Assembly (NCBI GenBank): GCA_016845585.1
Contig: JAERSO010000049.1
Coordinates: 1 to 50,585 of the forward strand
DNA: 50,585 bases
Direction: 5' to 3'
Source: Acidimicrobiaceae bacterium
Lineage (GTDB): Bacteria > Actinomycetota > Acidimicrobiia > Acidimicrobiales > Aldehydirespiratoraceae
Each line of letters starts with the position of its first letter. Within the stretch, counting starts at the first letter, position 1. This document shows, piece by piece, positions 42,765 through 50,585 of the stretch. The translations under genes and the position numbers were made by a program. Under the pieces are notes generated by a model that ran no database searches, had not been told where the DNA came from, and saw only the letters and a program-made list of their open reading frames with translations.

Positions 42765-43787
42765 TCACGCAAAGTGACACGCCGCCCAGTGACCGACGGA
42801 CACTTCCCGCCATTCGGGAGTGGTTTGCGCGCACTCGGGTTTCGCAACCGGGCAGCGTGTGTGGAACGAGCAGCCCGACGGCGGGTTGGCGGGGCTCGGA
42901 ATGTCGCCTTGGAGAATGATCCGTTCGCGGAACGATTCCGAGACCGGGTTGGGTAGTGGTACGGCCGAGTGCAATGCCTGGGTGTAGGGGTGGACCGGTG
43001 CCTCGTAGAGCTCGTCGACGGGGGCCAACTCCACCATCTTGCCGAGGTACATCACCGCGACCCGATCAGCGAGATGGCGCACCATCGAGAGGTCGTGCGA
43101 GATGAACAGGTAGGTGAGGCTGAGATCCTCCTGGAGCTTTTCCAGAAGGTTCACGACCTGGGCCTGGATCGACACGTCGAGCGCCGCGATCGGTTCGTCG
43201 CACACCACGAAGTCGGGGTTGAGCGCGATTGCCCGGGCGATGCCGATGCGCTGACGCTGGCCACCCGAGAACTCGTGGGGGTAGCGGTTGGCGTGAGCCG
43301 GGGACAGGCCGACCTGGAGGAGCAGCTCCTCGATCCAGGCATGGCGTTCGGCCTTCAGCCCGAAGTTGTGCTCGAGCAGCGGCTCGTCGATGATCGACGC
43401 CACCGTCATACGCGGGTTGAGCGACGCGTGCGGGTCCTGGAAGACCATCTGCATGTGGGGCCGCACCTTGCGCAGGGCACTACTGCTCATCGCAGTGAGT
43501 TCCTGCCCCTGGAAGTTGACCGAACCCTCGGTTGCCTTCTCCAACTGCAGCACGACGCGGCCGGTGGTGGACTTTCCGCATCCACTCTCGCCCACGAGGC
43601 CGAGCGTCTCGCCGCGAAGAATGTCGAAGCTGATCCCGTCGACCGCTCGGACCTCGCCGACCCGGTGCCGGATGATGCCCTTCATGATCGGGAAGTGCTT
43701 CTTCAGGTCGGTGACCCGCAGAAGCGGTTCGGGCTGGTCGGCCACCGCCACCGAAGAGTCGGGCTCGGAGAAGGCATCAGCGTTCAT
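42765..43787 (-). CDS. Peptide-type ABC importer ATP-binding protein, DppF/OppF-like
   Basis: 340 residues from ATG 43787 (AGGA at good spacing), overlapping the upstream ATPase gene by 11 bases. Walker A GESGCGKS (66-73), signature FSGGQRQR, Walker B FVVCDEP, H-loop FISHD. C-terminal domain with Cys306, Cys312, Cys319 and Cys337 in the same C-x5-C-x6-C-then-Cys order as the other three ATPases here. Upstream extension to 43850 rejected. Pairs with 43777-44784. Confidence 0.94.
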   Translation of the reverse strand: MNADAFSEPDSSVAVADQPEPLLRVTDLKKHFPIMKGIIRHRVGEVRAVDGISFDILRGETLGLVGESGCGKSTTGRVVLQLEKATEGSVNFQGQELTAMSSSALRKVRPHMQMVFQDPHASLNPRMTVASIIDEPLLEHNFGLKAERHAWIEELLLQVGLSPAHANRYPHEFSGGQRQRIGIARAIALNPDFVVCDEPIAALDVSIQAQVVNLLEKLQEDLSLTYLFISHDLSMVRHLADRVAVMYLGKMVELAPVDELYEAPVHPYTQALHSAVPLPNPVSESFRERIILQGDIPSPANPPSGCSFHTRCPVAKPECAQTTPEWREVSVGHWAACHFA

Positions 43788-44784
43788 AGCGTTCCTTTCC
43801 TTTCGCAGTGTCCCACCAGCACTTGACGAAGTGCTCCTCGGCGGGATCACCGATCTGCTGCAGCGTCGGATTCTCCACCAGACAGCGGTCGAATGCGTGC
43901 TGACAACGAGCGGCGAACGAACAGCCGGCCGGCTCGGCGAGCAGGCTCGGGGGCTGCCCCGGAATGCTGGCGAGCTCCTGACCCTTCTGGTCGAGACGCG
44001 GCACCGACTCGAGCAGGCCCTGGGTGTACGGGTGCGACGGGTGGGCGTAGAGCAGGTTCACCGGTGCCTGCTCGACGATCTCGCCGCCGTACATCACGAG
44101 CACGCGATCGGCGAGGCCGGCGACGACGCCGAGATCATGAGTGATCCAGATGACGGCGGTGCCGAGCTTCTCGCGGAGCTCGCGCACCGTTTCTATGATC
44201 TGGGCCTGGATGGTGACATCGAGCGCGGTGGTCGGCTCATCGGCGATGATCACCTTCGGTTCACATGCAAGCGCCATCGCGATCATCACCCGCTGGCGCA
44301 TGCCGCCGGACAGCTCGTGGGGATACGAACGCATGCGCTGCTCGGCGTCGGGGATCCCGACGAGATCGAGGAGCTCGGCGGCACGCTTCTTCGCGTCTTT
44401 CTTGGTGGCGCCCTTGTGGAGAATCAGCGGCTCGCTGAGCTGCTTGCCGATCGTGAGGACCGGATTCAGCGAGGTCATCGGGTCCTGGAAGATGAAGCCG
44501 ACATCGCCGCCACGCACCTTGCGGAGCGAGTCATTGTCGAGGTGGATGAGATCCTTGTCCTCGAAGACGGCGGCCCCGTCGACGATCTCGCCGGGCGGCA
44601 TCGGGATGAGTCGGAGCAACGACATCATCGTGACGCTCTTGCCCGAACCACTCTCACCCACCACACCGAGGAACTCGCCGGCGCGCAGTTCGAAGCTCAC
44701 ACCGTTGACCGCGTGGACCACGCCATCCTGCGTGTTGAAACGCGTGGTGAGATCAGAAACGTCCAGGACGCTTTCGCTGCTCAA
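43777..44784 (-). CDS. Peptide-type ABC importer ATP-binding protein, DppD/OppD-like
   Basis: First gene of the right importer operon; 335 residues from TTG 44784, which follows GGAGGG closely; no ATG or GTG offers a better start. Walker A GESGSGKS (43-50), signature LSGGMRQR, Walker [15 protein letters not shown]-loop WITHD, and C-terminal Cys288, Cys294, Cys301, Cys322. The gap upstream (44785-44860) should hold the operon promoter. Confidence 0.93.
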   Translation of the reverse strand: MSSESVLDVSDLTTRFNTQDGVVHAVNGVSFELRAGEFLGVVGESGSGKSVTMMSLLRLIPMPPGEIVDGAAVFEDKDLIHLDNDSLRKVRGGDVGFIFQDPMTSLNPVLTIGKQLSEPLILHKGATKKDAKKRAAELLDLVGIPDAEQRMRSYPHELSGGMRQRVMIAMALACEPKVIIADEPTTALDVTIQAQIIETVRELREKLGTAVIWITHDLGVVAGLADRVLVMYGGEIVEQAPVNLLYAHPSHPYTQGLLESVPRLDQKGQELASIPGQPPSLLAEPAGCSFAARCQHAFDRCLVENPTLQQIGDPAEEHFVKCWWDTAKGKERYER

Positions 44785-44860
44785 GTTCCCTCCGGTGTTC
44801 TGGCCACATGGCCGTGGACCGCACGTTAGCCCGCTCAGGTGAGCAAGCTCTAGTGAAGCG
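44785..44860 (-). promoter_or_regulatory. Probable promoter region of the right importer operon
   Basis: Seventy-six bases between the pseudogene end and the first ATPase gene. It contains GCTCA-GG-TGAGC (44833-44844), a possible operator. The 21-bp-spaced repeats seen before the left importer are absent, so the two operons are probably controlled differently. Confidence 0.3.
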
Positions 44861-45548
44861 TCACAGGATGGCAGATGTTTCGCGGAGTTGCGAGGCCAGT
44901 TTCACATCTCCTCGGATTTCGAGAGAGTCGATCGGGGCTCGACGCCACAGCCAGAGGTCGAGTTCCCGGATCGGGGCGAGACACCGGTCATCCGGCCGGG
45001 CCCGATGCGCCACCGATCACCGGTGTCTCGGGCGACGAGTTCGACCGTCCCTGCCAGACGCTCGAAGCTCGCCCGCTCGGGCACTCCTGTCAGCATCACG
45101 GGGAGGATCTCCTCGACGCCGTCCGCCGCAAGAGGCGGCGGGATCGACGGAAGGTCCTCGTCGACCGCGAGGATCCCGTCGACGAGATGAACGAACGCCT
45201 CGTGCGCCTGGCGCCCGAGCGTGAAACCAACGGTGTGATCATCGGCCCAACTCCATGCGACCTCATCGGGGGAGGCGTGCCGGAGCTGCTCGGTGAGCCG
45301 GGCGCACGCGTCGCGCAGCCCTGCCGGCAGATCACCGGCCTCGGGACGGGTTGGCTCGCGGTACCCCTCCGGTGGTGAGGGCCGCTGCTCGATCACATAC
45401 GCCCAGAAATCCTGCACCTCGAGCAGATGCCACAAAGGTCGGAAAGCCGCCAATCTCCACATGTCGGCGTGGGTGTGGCCAGCTCGTGACGATCTCCGAT
45501 CGCTGCGAGCCGCTCGGTGAAGTCCTCGATGTGTGCGATCCAATCCAC
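44861..45548 (-). pseudogene. Mycothiol-dependent maleylpyruvate isomerase family gene, two frameshifts
   Basis: Reading three frames in turn restores a typical family protein. Frame one starts at GTG 45548 (VDWIAHIEDFTERLAAIGD, TCGDWRLSDL). A one-base loss in a T-run (AAA on the plus strand at 45434-45436) moves to frame two (LWHLLEVQDFWAYVI, QAHEAFVHLVDGIL). A one-base loss in a C-run (GGGG on plus, about 44980-44983) moves to frame three (IRELDLWLWRRAPIDSLEIR, ending at 44861). Adding one base to each run gives one 229-residue frame with the family metal ligands (His in WHLLEV, Glu and His in HEAFVH). Either a young pseudogene or two homopolymer sequencing errors. Confidence 0.8.
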
Positions 45549-45583
45549 GGTCGAGCTTCGCACACACCGGTAGGGTTGATCAG
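45549..45583. promoter_or_regulatory. Short divergent region between pseudogene and exporter operon
   Basis: Thirty-five bases separate the GTG of the pseudogene from the ATG of the exporter ATPase. A TAGGG ribosome site and a possible TAGGGT -10-like box overlap just before 45584. No repeat or operator was seen. Confidence 0.3.
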
Positions 45584-46516
45584 ATGTCGAGTAGCGGATC
45601 CCTCATCAAGGCGAGCGGGCTGAAGAAGCAGTTCGGTGACTTCGTCGCTGTCGACGGGATCGACTTCGAGGTCGCACCCGGCGAGGCATTCGGATTCCTC
45701 GGCCCCAACGGCGCAGGCAAGACATCGACCATGCGAATGATCGGATGCGTGTCGCCGATCAGCGCCGGCAGTCTCGAGATCTTCGGCCTCGATCAGGCCA
45801 CGCACGGCCGGGCGATCCGAAGCCGGATGGGAGTCGTGCCCCAACTCGACCAGCTCGACAACGAACTCACCGTGCTCGAGAACCTGGTGATCTACGCCCG
45901 ATACTTCGACATCAGCAAGGCGGAAGCGCGGACGCGTGCGGCCGACCTCATGGAGTTCGTGCAGCTCACCGAGAAGGCCTCCTCCACCGTCGAACCACTG
46001 TCGGGCGGACAGAAGCGTCGGGTCAGCATCGCCCGATCCCTGATCAGTGAGCCCGAACTCCTCATCCTGGATGAGCCCACGACGGGTCTGGACCCGCAGG
46101 CCCGCCACGTGCTGTGGGACCGCCTCTATCAACTCAAGGAGCAGGGTCGCACCCTCGTCCTCACCACCCACTACATGGACGAGGCCGAGCAGTTGTGTGA
46201 TCGCCTCGTCGTGATGGACGGCGGCAGGATCGTGGCGGAAGGGGCGCCACGCGACCTCATCACGCAGTACTCCACCCGCGAGGTGCTGGAGATGCGGTTC
46301 GGGCGCGGACGCAACGCAGAGTTCCTTGCCGACGCCGAGTCCGCGGGCGAGCGAGTGGAGGTTCTTCCCGATCGTCTCCTCGTCTACACCGACGACGGGG
46401 AGGCTGCGCTCGTCGCGCTCCACGACCGCGAGGTCATCCCCGATAGTGCCCTCGTCCGTCGGAGCAGCCTCGAGGACGTCTTCCTCCGGCTCACGGGCCG
46501 GACCCTGGTCGACTGA
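45584..46516 (+). CDS. ABC-2-type exporter ATP-binding protein (NodI/daunorubicin-resistance type)
   Basis: 310 residues from ATG 45584. Walker A GPNGAGKT (40-47), signature LSGGQKRR, Walker B LLILDEPTTGLDP, H-loop TTHYMDEAEQL, and a C-terminal region ending in SSLEDVFLRLTGRTL as in DrrA/NodI proteins. Works with the two permeases that follow. Its stop begins a chain of overlapping start/stop codons leading into the first permease. Substrate unknown; drug, lipid or polysaccharide export are typical. Confidence 0.93.
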   Translation: MSSSGSLIKASGLKKQFGDFVAVDGIDFEVAPGEAFGFLGPNGAGKTSTMRMIGCVSPISAGSLEIFGLDQATHGRAIRSRMGVVPQLDQLDNELTVLENLVIYARYFDISKAEARTRAADLMEFVQLTEKASSTVEPLSGGQKRRVSIARSLISEPELLILDEPTTGLDPQARHVLWDRLYQLKEQGRTLVLTTHYMDEAEQLCDRLVVMDGGRIVAEGAPRDLITQYSTREVLEMRFGRGRNAEFLADAESAGERVEVLPDRLLVYTDDGEAALVALHDREVIPDSALVRRSSLEDVFLRLTGRTLVD

Positions 46517-46533
46517 TGGCAGTGTCTCGATGA
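46516..46533 (+). other. Minicistron 1 of a coupling relay (MAVSR)
   Basis: ATG GCA GTG TCT CGA TGA: its ATG overlaps the ATPase stop (TGATG at 46514-46518) and its stop overlaps the ATG of the next minicistron (ATGA at 46530-46533). Five codons, no ribosome site of its own. Translation by reinitiation is inferred. Confidence 0.45.
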
Positions 46534-46547
46534 CTGGGCCCCGATGA
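46530..46547 (+). other. Minicistron 2 of a coupling relay (MTGPR)
   Basis: ATG ACT GGG CCC CGA TGA: starts inside the stop of minicistron 1 and ends inside the ATG of the permease (ATGA at 46544-46547). Together the two five-codon frames bridge the 27-base gap between ATPase and permease with no untranslated base. Confidence 0.45.
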
Positions 46548-47326
46548 GCACCCCGACCGCTGTCCGGGTCGCCTACCGCGACTGGCTGCTGTACCGGGAG
46601 GTGTGGAAGGCAAACGTCGTCGGCGCGTTCGTGCAGCCTCTTCTCTACCTGCTCGGCGTCGGTCTCGGGATCGGCACCCTGGTCGACGACAACGCCGGCT
46701 CCACGGCGATCCTCGAAGGCACGTCGTACTTCGCGTTCTATGCGACGGCGCTGGTCGCCACCACCCCGATGTTCAACACGAGTCAGGAAGCACTCTGGTC
46801 GACCCTCGACGGGTTCACGTGGGGCAACGCCTACCGGGCGATGGTGGCCACACCACTCGACCCACGCGACATCGCCGCAGGGTTCGTGATCCGGTTCGGC
46901 GCTCGCGCCGCTATCGCCGCGACCGGCGTGGCGTGCGTGCTGGCCATCTTCGACGACACCCGTTCTCCCGGTCTGATCGTCGCAGTCTTCGTGGGTGTTC
47001 TGTGCGGCCTGGCGTTCGCCATGCCCCTCGCGGCTTGGACCGCCAGCCGGGCTCAGCCCAACAGCTTCCCTGCGATCCTGCGGTTCGTCATCATGCCGAT
47101 GTTCCTGTTCGGGGGCGCGTTCTATCCGATCGACCAACTCCCGTTGATCCTCGAAGTCGTCGCGTGGGCGACACCGCTCTTCCATGCGATCGAGCTCAGT
47201 CGCGGCGCAGTCCTGGGCGGACTGGGCGCCGCGATGGCGCTCCTCCACCTCGCCGTGCTCCTCGCGTACATCACGGTCGGCTGGGTGGCGGCAGTGAAGA
47301 CCGTCCGGCAGAGGTTGTGGCCATGA
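46544..47326 (+). CDS. ABC-2-type exporter permease (NodJ-like)
   Basis: 260 residues with about six membrane helices: VGAFVQPLLYLLGVGLGIG, TSYFAFYATALVATTPMF, and later FVIMPMFLFGGAFYPIDQLP, the classic ABC-2 segment before the last helices. No ribosome site directly before ATG 46544; translation probably depends on coupling through the two minicistrons. Overlaps the second permease gene as ATGA. Forms the channel with 47323-48111. Confidence 0.9.
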   Translation: MSTPTAVRVAYRDWLLYREVWKANVVGAFVQPLLYLLGVGLGIGTLVDDNAGSTAILEGTSYFAFYATALVATTPMFNTSQEALWSTLDGFTWGNAYRAMVATPLDPRDIAAGFVIRFGARAAIAATGVACVLAIFDDTRSPGLIVAVFVGVLCGLAFAMPLAAWTASRAQPNSFPAILRFVIMPMFLFGGAFYPIDQLPLILEVVAWATPLFHAIELSRGAVLGGLGAAMALLHLAVLLAYITVGWVAAVKTVRQRLWP

Positions 47327-48111
47327 CCCGCATCGTCCCGGCCGTCTTCTTCGACATCCGCAGGCCCCACCGACTCATCGAACGCTCGGTCATGGTGTAT
47401 CGCCGATCATGGATGGTCATCTTCAGCGGGTTCTTCGAGCCGCTCTTCTACCTCTTCTCGATTCGGGTCGGCCTGGGCAAGCTGGTCGGCGATCTGACCG
47501 TCAACGGTGAGGTCATTCCATACGACGAGTTCGTTGCTCCAGGGCTGCTGGCCGCGGCCGCCATGAACGGCGCCATCGCCGAGTCGACGATGAACATCTT
47601 CCACAAGTGGAAGTCCTCGCGGCTGTACGACTCACTGCTGGCCACGCCGCTGACAGCCGCCGACATCGCCCTCGGCGAGATCGCGTGGTCGATGGTGCGA
47701 GGCCTCATGTACTCCGCGGCCTTCCTCCTCACGATGGCCGCACTCGGGATGGTGAATTCGCCCTGGATCGTGATGGCGTTGCCTGCCAGCGTGCTGATCG
47801 GGTTCGCCTTCTCGGCGATCGGCATGGCGTTCACCACCTACATGACGTCATGGTCCGACTTCGAGTACGTGCCGGCGCTGACCCTTCCGCTCTTCCTCTT
47901 CTCGACGACCTTCTATCCGCTCTCCACCTACGGCGACTTCGGGTGGGCGGTCCGCCTCAGCCCGCTCTACCACGGCGTCGCGCTCGTGCGGGCAGCCAAC
48001 CTCGGCGAATGGTCGATCAACCTCGTCGGCCATGCTGCCGTGCTCGTCGCCCTGGCCGCGGTCGGTCTCGCCGTCACCGCCCGCCGCATCGAGAAGCTGC
48101 TCCTCACCTGA
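47323..48111 (+). CDS. ABC-2-type exporter permease
   Basis: 262 residues from ATG 47323, overlapping the first permease by 4 bases. FFEPLFYLFSIRVGLGKLVG, DEFVAPGLLAAAAMNGA, and PLFLFSTTFYPLSTYGDF mirror the ABC-2 pattern of its partner; the two are homologous, suggesting an old duplication. An upstream-extended frame from 46603 lies in the first permease gene and was rejected. Its stop codon lies at the edge of a perfect 39-base palindrome. Confidence 0.9.
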   Translation: MTRIVPAVFFDIRRPHRLIERSVMVYRRSWMVIFSGFFEPLFYLFSIRVGLGKLVGDLTVNGEVIPYDEFVAPGLLAAAAMNGAIAESTMNIFHKWKSSRLYDSLLATPLTAADIALGEIAWSMVRGLMYSAAFLLTMAALGMVNSPWIVMALPASVLIGFAFSAIGMAFTTYMTSWSDFEYVPALTLPLFLFSTTFYPLSTYGDFGWAVRLSPLYHGVALVRAANLGEWSINLVGHAAVLVALAAVGLAVTARRIEKLLLT

Positions 48112-48148
48112 GTAAGCACGTTGGGGTCTGACCCCAACGTGCTTACTC
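48110..48148. repeat. Perfect 39-base palindrome at the exporter operon's end
   Basis: Arms GAGTAAGCACGTTGGGGTC and its exact complement, 19 bp each, with one central T (48129). The first two bases are part of the permease stop codon. It can act as a 3'-end hairpin or cruciform. The GGGGTC-T-GACCCC core resembles REP-type palindromes I recall from several bacterial phyla, but it is unrelated in sequence to the six-copy family at 15-32 kb. Confidence 0.9.
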
Positions 48149-48190
48149 GACCGAATCGACGGGAATCTCCCAGGTCAGTAGGTTTCGACC

Positions 48191-50585
48191 ATGACTGTCG
48201 ATCCCGCCCTGTTGAGCCTCGCCGAGTACCGCTGCATCGGCCCGACCCGCGGCGGACGTGTCGTCGCGGTCGCCGGTGACCCCGACGATCGCAACGTCTT
48301 CTACTTCGGCGCGGTCGCCGGCGGCATCTGGCGCACCGAGGACTGTGGTCTGTACTGGGAGTGCATCAGCGAGGGTCAACTCAGCGCTGGTTCCATCGGT
48401 GCGCTGCAGGTCGCTCCTTCCGACCGCAACGTCATCTATGCCGGCACGGGTGAATCGACGATCCGCATCGATGTCAGTCACGGCGACGGCATGTACAAGA
48501 GCACCGACACCGGCAAGACCTGGCGGCACATCGGCCTGGACGATTCCCGCCACATCGGCGAGATCCAGATCCATCCCGAGAACCCCGACCTCGTCTATGT
48601 CGCAGCCCTCGGCCACGCGGCGAAGGACAACGCCGAACGCGGCGTCTACCGCTCTGCAGACGGCGGCGAGACCTGGGAACTCGTGCTCCACGTCGCCGAC
48701 AACGCCGGCGCCGTCGACATCTCGATGGACCCCAACAACCCGCGCATCATCTTCGCCACCTCGTGGGAGGCGCGCCGCAACTTCTGGTCGATGAACAGTG
48801 GCGGCCCCGGCTCCGGCATCTGGCGCTCCATGGACGGCGGCGACACGTGGGAGAACATCAGCACGAACCCCGGCCTGCCCGATGGCACGCTCGGCAAGAT
48901 CGGCGTCGCCGTGTCCCCCGCTCAGCACGGCCGCCTGTGGGCCATCGTCGAGGCCGAGGGCCGCAAGCGTGGGCTCTACCGCAGCGACGACCACGGCGAC
49001 ACGTGGACCAAGACGTCTTCCAAGCCCGAGCTGGCATGGCGTCCCTGGTACTACATGCACGTCTACGCCCACCCCACCGACCCCAACACGGTGTGGGTGC
49101 TCGACATGAAGGCATGGAAGTCGATCGACGGCGGCAAGGAGTTCGCCGAGTTCGACATGCCCCATGGCGACACCCATGACCTGTGGATCGACCCGAAGGA
49201 CCCCGATCGTATGATCGGCGCTGACGACGGCGGCGCCTTCGTCTCGATGACCGGCGGCTTCTCGTGGTCCTCGATCTACAACCAGTTGACGGCGCAGTTC
49301 TACCACCTCGACGTCGACGACCAGTTCCCCTACAACGTCTACGGGTCGCAGCAGGACAACTCGAGCATCTGCGTGCCGAGCCGCACCTACAAGGGCGCCA
49401 TCAACTGGGCCGACTGTTACGCACCGGGCACCGCCGAGAGCGGCTATGTGGCGGTGAAGCCGGGCGACCCCAACATCGTCTACGTCGGCGCCATCGGCAG
49501 TTCACCGGGTGGTGGTGACGCCCTCCAGCGCTACGACCACACCACCAAGCAGATCCAGCTGGTGAGCGTGTGGCCCGAGGCGTACCACGACGGCAACACC
49601 TCTGAGGTCCGCTTCCAGTGGACCTACCCGATCATGTTCTCGCCGCAGGATCCCAACACGCTCTACGCCGCCGGCAACAAGCTGTTCCGCTCCAGGGACG
49701 AGGGCCACAGCTGGGACGAGATCAGCCCCGACCTCACCCGTGCCGACCCCGACACGATGGGCGTGTCAGGCCCTCTCACCATGGACACCGCCGGCGCCGA
49801 GATGTACGCCACGATCTTCTCTCTCATGCTGTCCGCCCATCAGCCGGGCACGATCATGACCGGCTCCGATGACGGCCTCGTCCACGTCTCCACCAACGAC
49901 GGCGGCGACTGGCGCGACGTCACGCCCGAGGGCTTGCCGGCCAACTCGCAGGTCACGATGATCGCCGAGTCGCCACACACATCCGGCACCGTTTACATGA
50001 CCGTCGCTCGCCACAAGGAAGGCGACTACGGCGCCTACGTCTACAAGACCACCGACTTCGGTGAGTCGTGGACCCGCATCGACAACGGCATCCCCGAGAA
50101 CGATTTCTGCCGTGTCGTGCGCGAAGACCCCGGCCGCGAGGGCCTGCTCTACGTCGGCACCGAACTCGGCTTGTGGGTTTCGTTCGATGATGGCGCCAAC
50201 TGGCAGTCGCTGCAGAACAACCTGCCGGTCACCCCGGTCTACGACCTGATGGTGAAGCACGGCGACCTGATCGTGGCCACCCACGGCCGGTCGTTCTGGA
50301 TCCTCGACGACGTCAGCCAGCTCCACCAGGCCGCCGACGCAGCCGACACCGGTATCAACCATCTCTACCGACCCAGCGACACCGTCCGGGTTCCGCCCCA
50401 TCTGTTCGCCGCGTTCCGGGGAAGCCTCGGCGGCAAGAACTACCACGTCACCATCGGGCAGAACGCCACGTTCATGCTCGAACAGGAGAAGACCGGTCAC
50501 AAGGTCAAGCACATGCTCGACGCCGGCGACGATCCCCGCGACGGCGTGAAGATCAGCTACTTCCTGAGCGAGGCTCCCGCCGAAC
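48191..50585 (+). CDS. Asp-box (BNR/VPS10-sortilin-like) beta-propeller protein, C-terminus cut by window edge
   Basis: The frame is open from ATG 48191 to the window end (798 codons). It starts IGPTRGGRVVAVAGDPDD, typical of the large glycosyl-hydrolase-like/sortilin-like propellers. About eleven Asp-box repeats of form S-x-D-x-G-x-x-W are visible, among them STDTGKTW, SADGGETW, SMDGGDTW, SDDHGDTW, SRDEGHSW, TTDFGESW and SFDDGANW. Near residue 700 HGRSFWILDDV is a conserved family motif. No N-terminal signal peptide is seen, whereas relatives are usually secreted. No glycosidase active site can be assigned; protein or sugar binding is equally possible. Confidence 0.87.
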   Translation, partial: MTVDPALLSLAEYRCIGPTRGGRVVAVAGDPDDRNVFYFGAVAGGIWRTEDCGLYWECISEGQLSAGSIGALQVAPSDRNVIYAGTGESTIRIDVSHGDGMYKSTDTGKTWRHIGLDDSRHIGEIQIHPENPDLVYVAALGHAAKDNAERGVYRSADGGETWELVLHVADNAGAVDISMDPNNPRIIFATSWEARRNFWSMNSGGPGSGIWRSMDGGDTWENISTNPGLPDGTLGKIGVAVSPAQHGRLWAIVEAEGRKRGLYRSDDHGDTWTKTSSKPELAWRPWYYMHVYAHPTDPNTVWVLDMKAWKSIDGGKEFAEFDMPHGDTHDLWIDPKDPDRMIGADDGGAFVSMTGGFSWSSIYNQLTAQFYHLDVDDQFPYNVYGSQQDNSSICVPSRTYKGAINWADCYAPGTAESGYVAVKPGDPNIVYVGAIGSSPGGGDALQRYDHTTKQIQLVSVWPEAYHDGNTSEVRFQWTYPIMFSPQDPNTLYAAGNKLFRSRDEGHSWDEISPDLTRADPDTMGVSGPLTMDTAGAEMYATIFSLMLSAHQPGTIMTGSDDGLVHVSTNDGGDWRDVTPEGLPANSQVTMIAESPHTSGTVYMTVARHKEGDYGAYVYKTTDFGESWTRIDNGIPENDFCRVVREDPGREGLLYVGTELGLWVSFDDGANWQSLQNNLPVTPVYDLMVKHGDLIVATHGRSFWILDDVSQLHQAADAADTGINHLYRPSDTVRVPPHLFAAFRGSLGGKNYHVTIGQNATFMLEQEKTGHKVKHMLDAGDDPRDGVKISYFLSEAPAE

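Noticed and set aside
45332..47248. A 638-codon minus-strand open frame opposite the exporter genes
   Set aside because: Shadow; low-complexity Arg/Glu/His-rich translation, and the plus strand carries clear ABC exporter motifs.

Overview
The window is high-GC DNA with dense, mostly minus-strand coding and very short gaps. It looks like a chromosome segment of an actinobacterium, most likely an uncultured or marine Acidimicrobiia-type lineage. Supporting signs are three LLM-class flavin (F420-type) oxidoreductases, a PPOX/F420-type protein, a FadD19-like acyl-CoA ligase, a mycothiol-type maleylpyruvate isomerase remnant, a MeaA-type mutase, and lipoproteins with very Asp-rich tethers. The placement is inference from gene content only. 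I saw no rRNA, tRNA, CRISPR array, prophage or transposase gene. No stretch above about 300 bases lacks a gene or clear gene remnant.

Layout. (1) 1-4857, minus: a peptide-type ABC importer operon in the order D-F-A-B, cut by the left edge. (2) 5068-9381: two crotonase-fold proteins, an alpha/beta hydrolase on plus, an MBL-fold hydrolase and an LLM oxidoreductase. (3) 9404-14062, minus: a collapsed SDR gene, acyl-CoA dehydrogenase, SDR, APH-like phosphotransferase and a conserved protein. Divergent from these are two MaoC-like dehydratases (14153-15077). (4) 15100-16170: a DUF559/AbiEi-like gene framed by two identical 50-bp direct repeats. (5) 16185-36782, minus: cassettes for acyl-CoA and lipid catabolism. 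They hold three acyl-CoA dehydrogenases, a crotonase, an acyl-CoA ligase, two P450s, three MFS carriers, a thiolase, an HMG-CoA-synthase-like/DUF35 fusion, an LLM enzyme and an ethylmalonyl-CoA-mutase-like protein. (6) 36817-38718: an epoxide-hydrolase-like protein and a third LLM enzyme. (7) 38733-44784, minus: a second complete D-F-A-B-C peptide-type importer. (8) 44861-48111: a frameshifted maleylpyruvate-isomerase pseudogene and a three-gene ABC-2 exporter. (9) 48191 to the end: a large Asp-box (BNR/sortilin-like) propeller protein, cut by the right edge.

Taken together, the genes suggest uptake of peptides or similar small solutes (two importers) plus oxidation of branched, alicyclic or sterol-like acyl chains: activation (ligase), hydroxylation (P450s), beta-oxidation (dehydrogenases, crotonases, MaoC, SDRs, thiolase) and carbon-skeleton rearrangement (B12 mutase). 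No classical transcription factor is encoded anywhere in the window.

The most unusual feature is a family of six 49-50 bp palindromes at 15.1-32.4 kb. Each begins or ends 9-23 bp after a stop codon at a cassette boundary, and flanking bases covary to extend the stems. One pair of identical copies frames the DUF559 nuclease-like gene and even supplies its last codons and stop. This resembles a REP/REPtron arrangement, but with a PD-(D/E)XK-like protein in place of a transposase. Also notable are a two-step minicistron relay (46516-46547), an in-frame-collapsed SDR, a pseudogene with two one-base homopolymer losses, and a probable CTG start.
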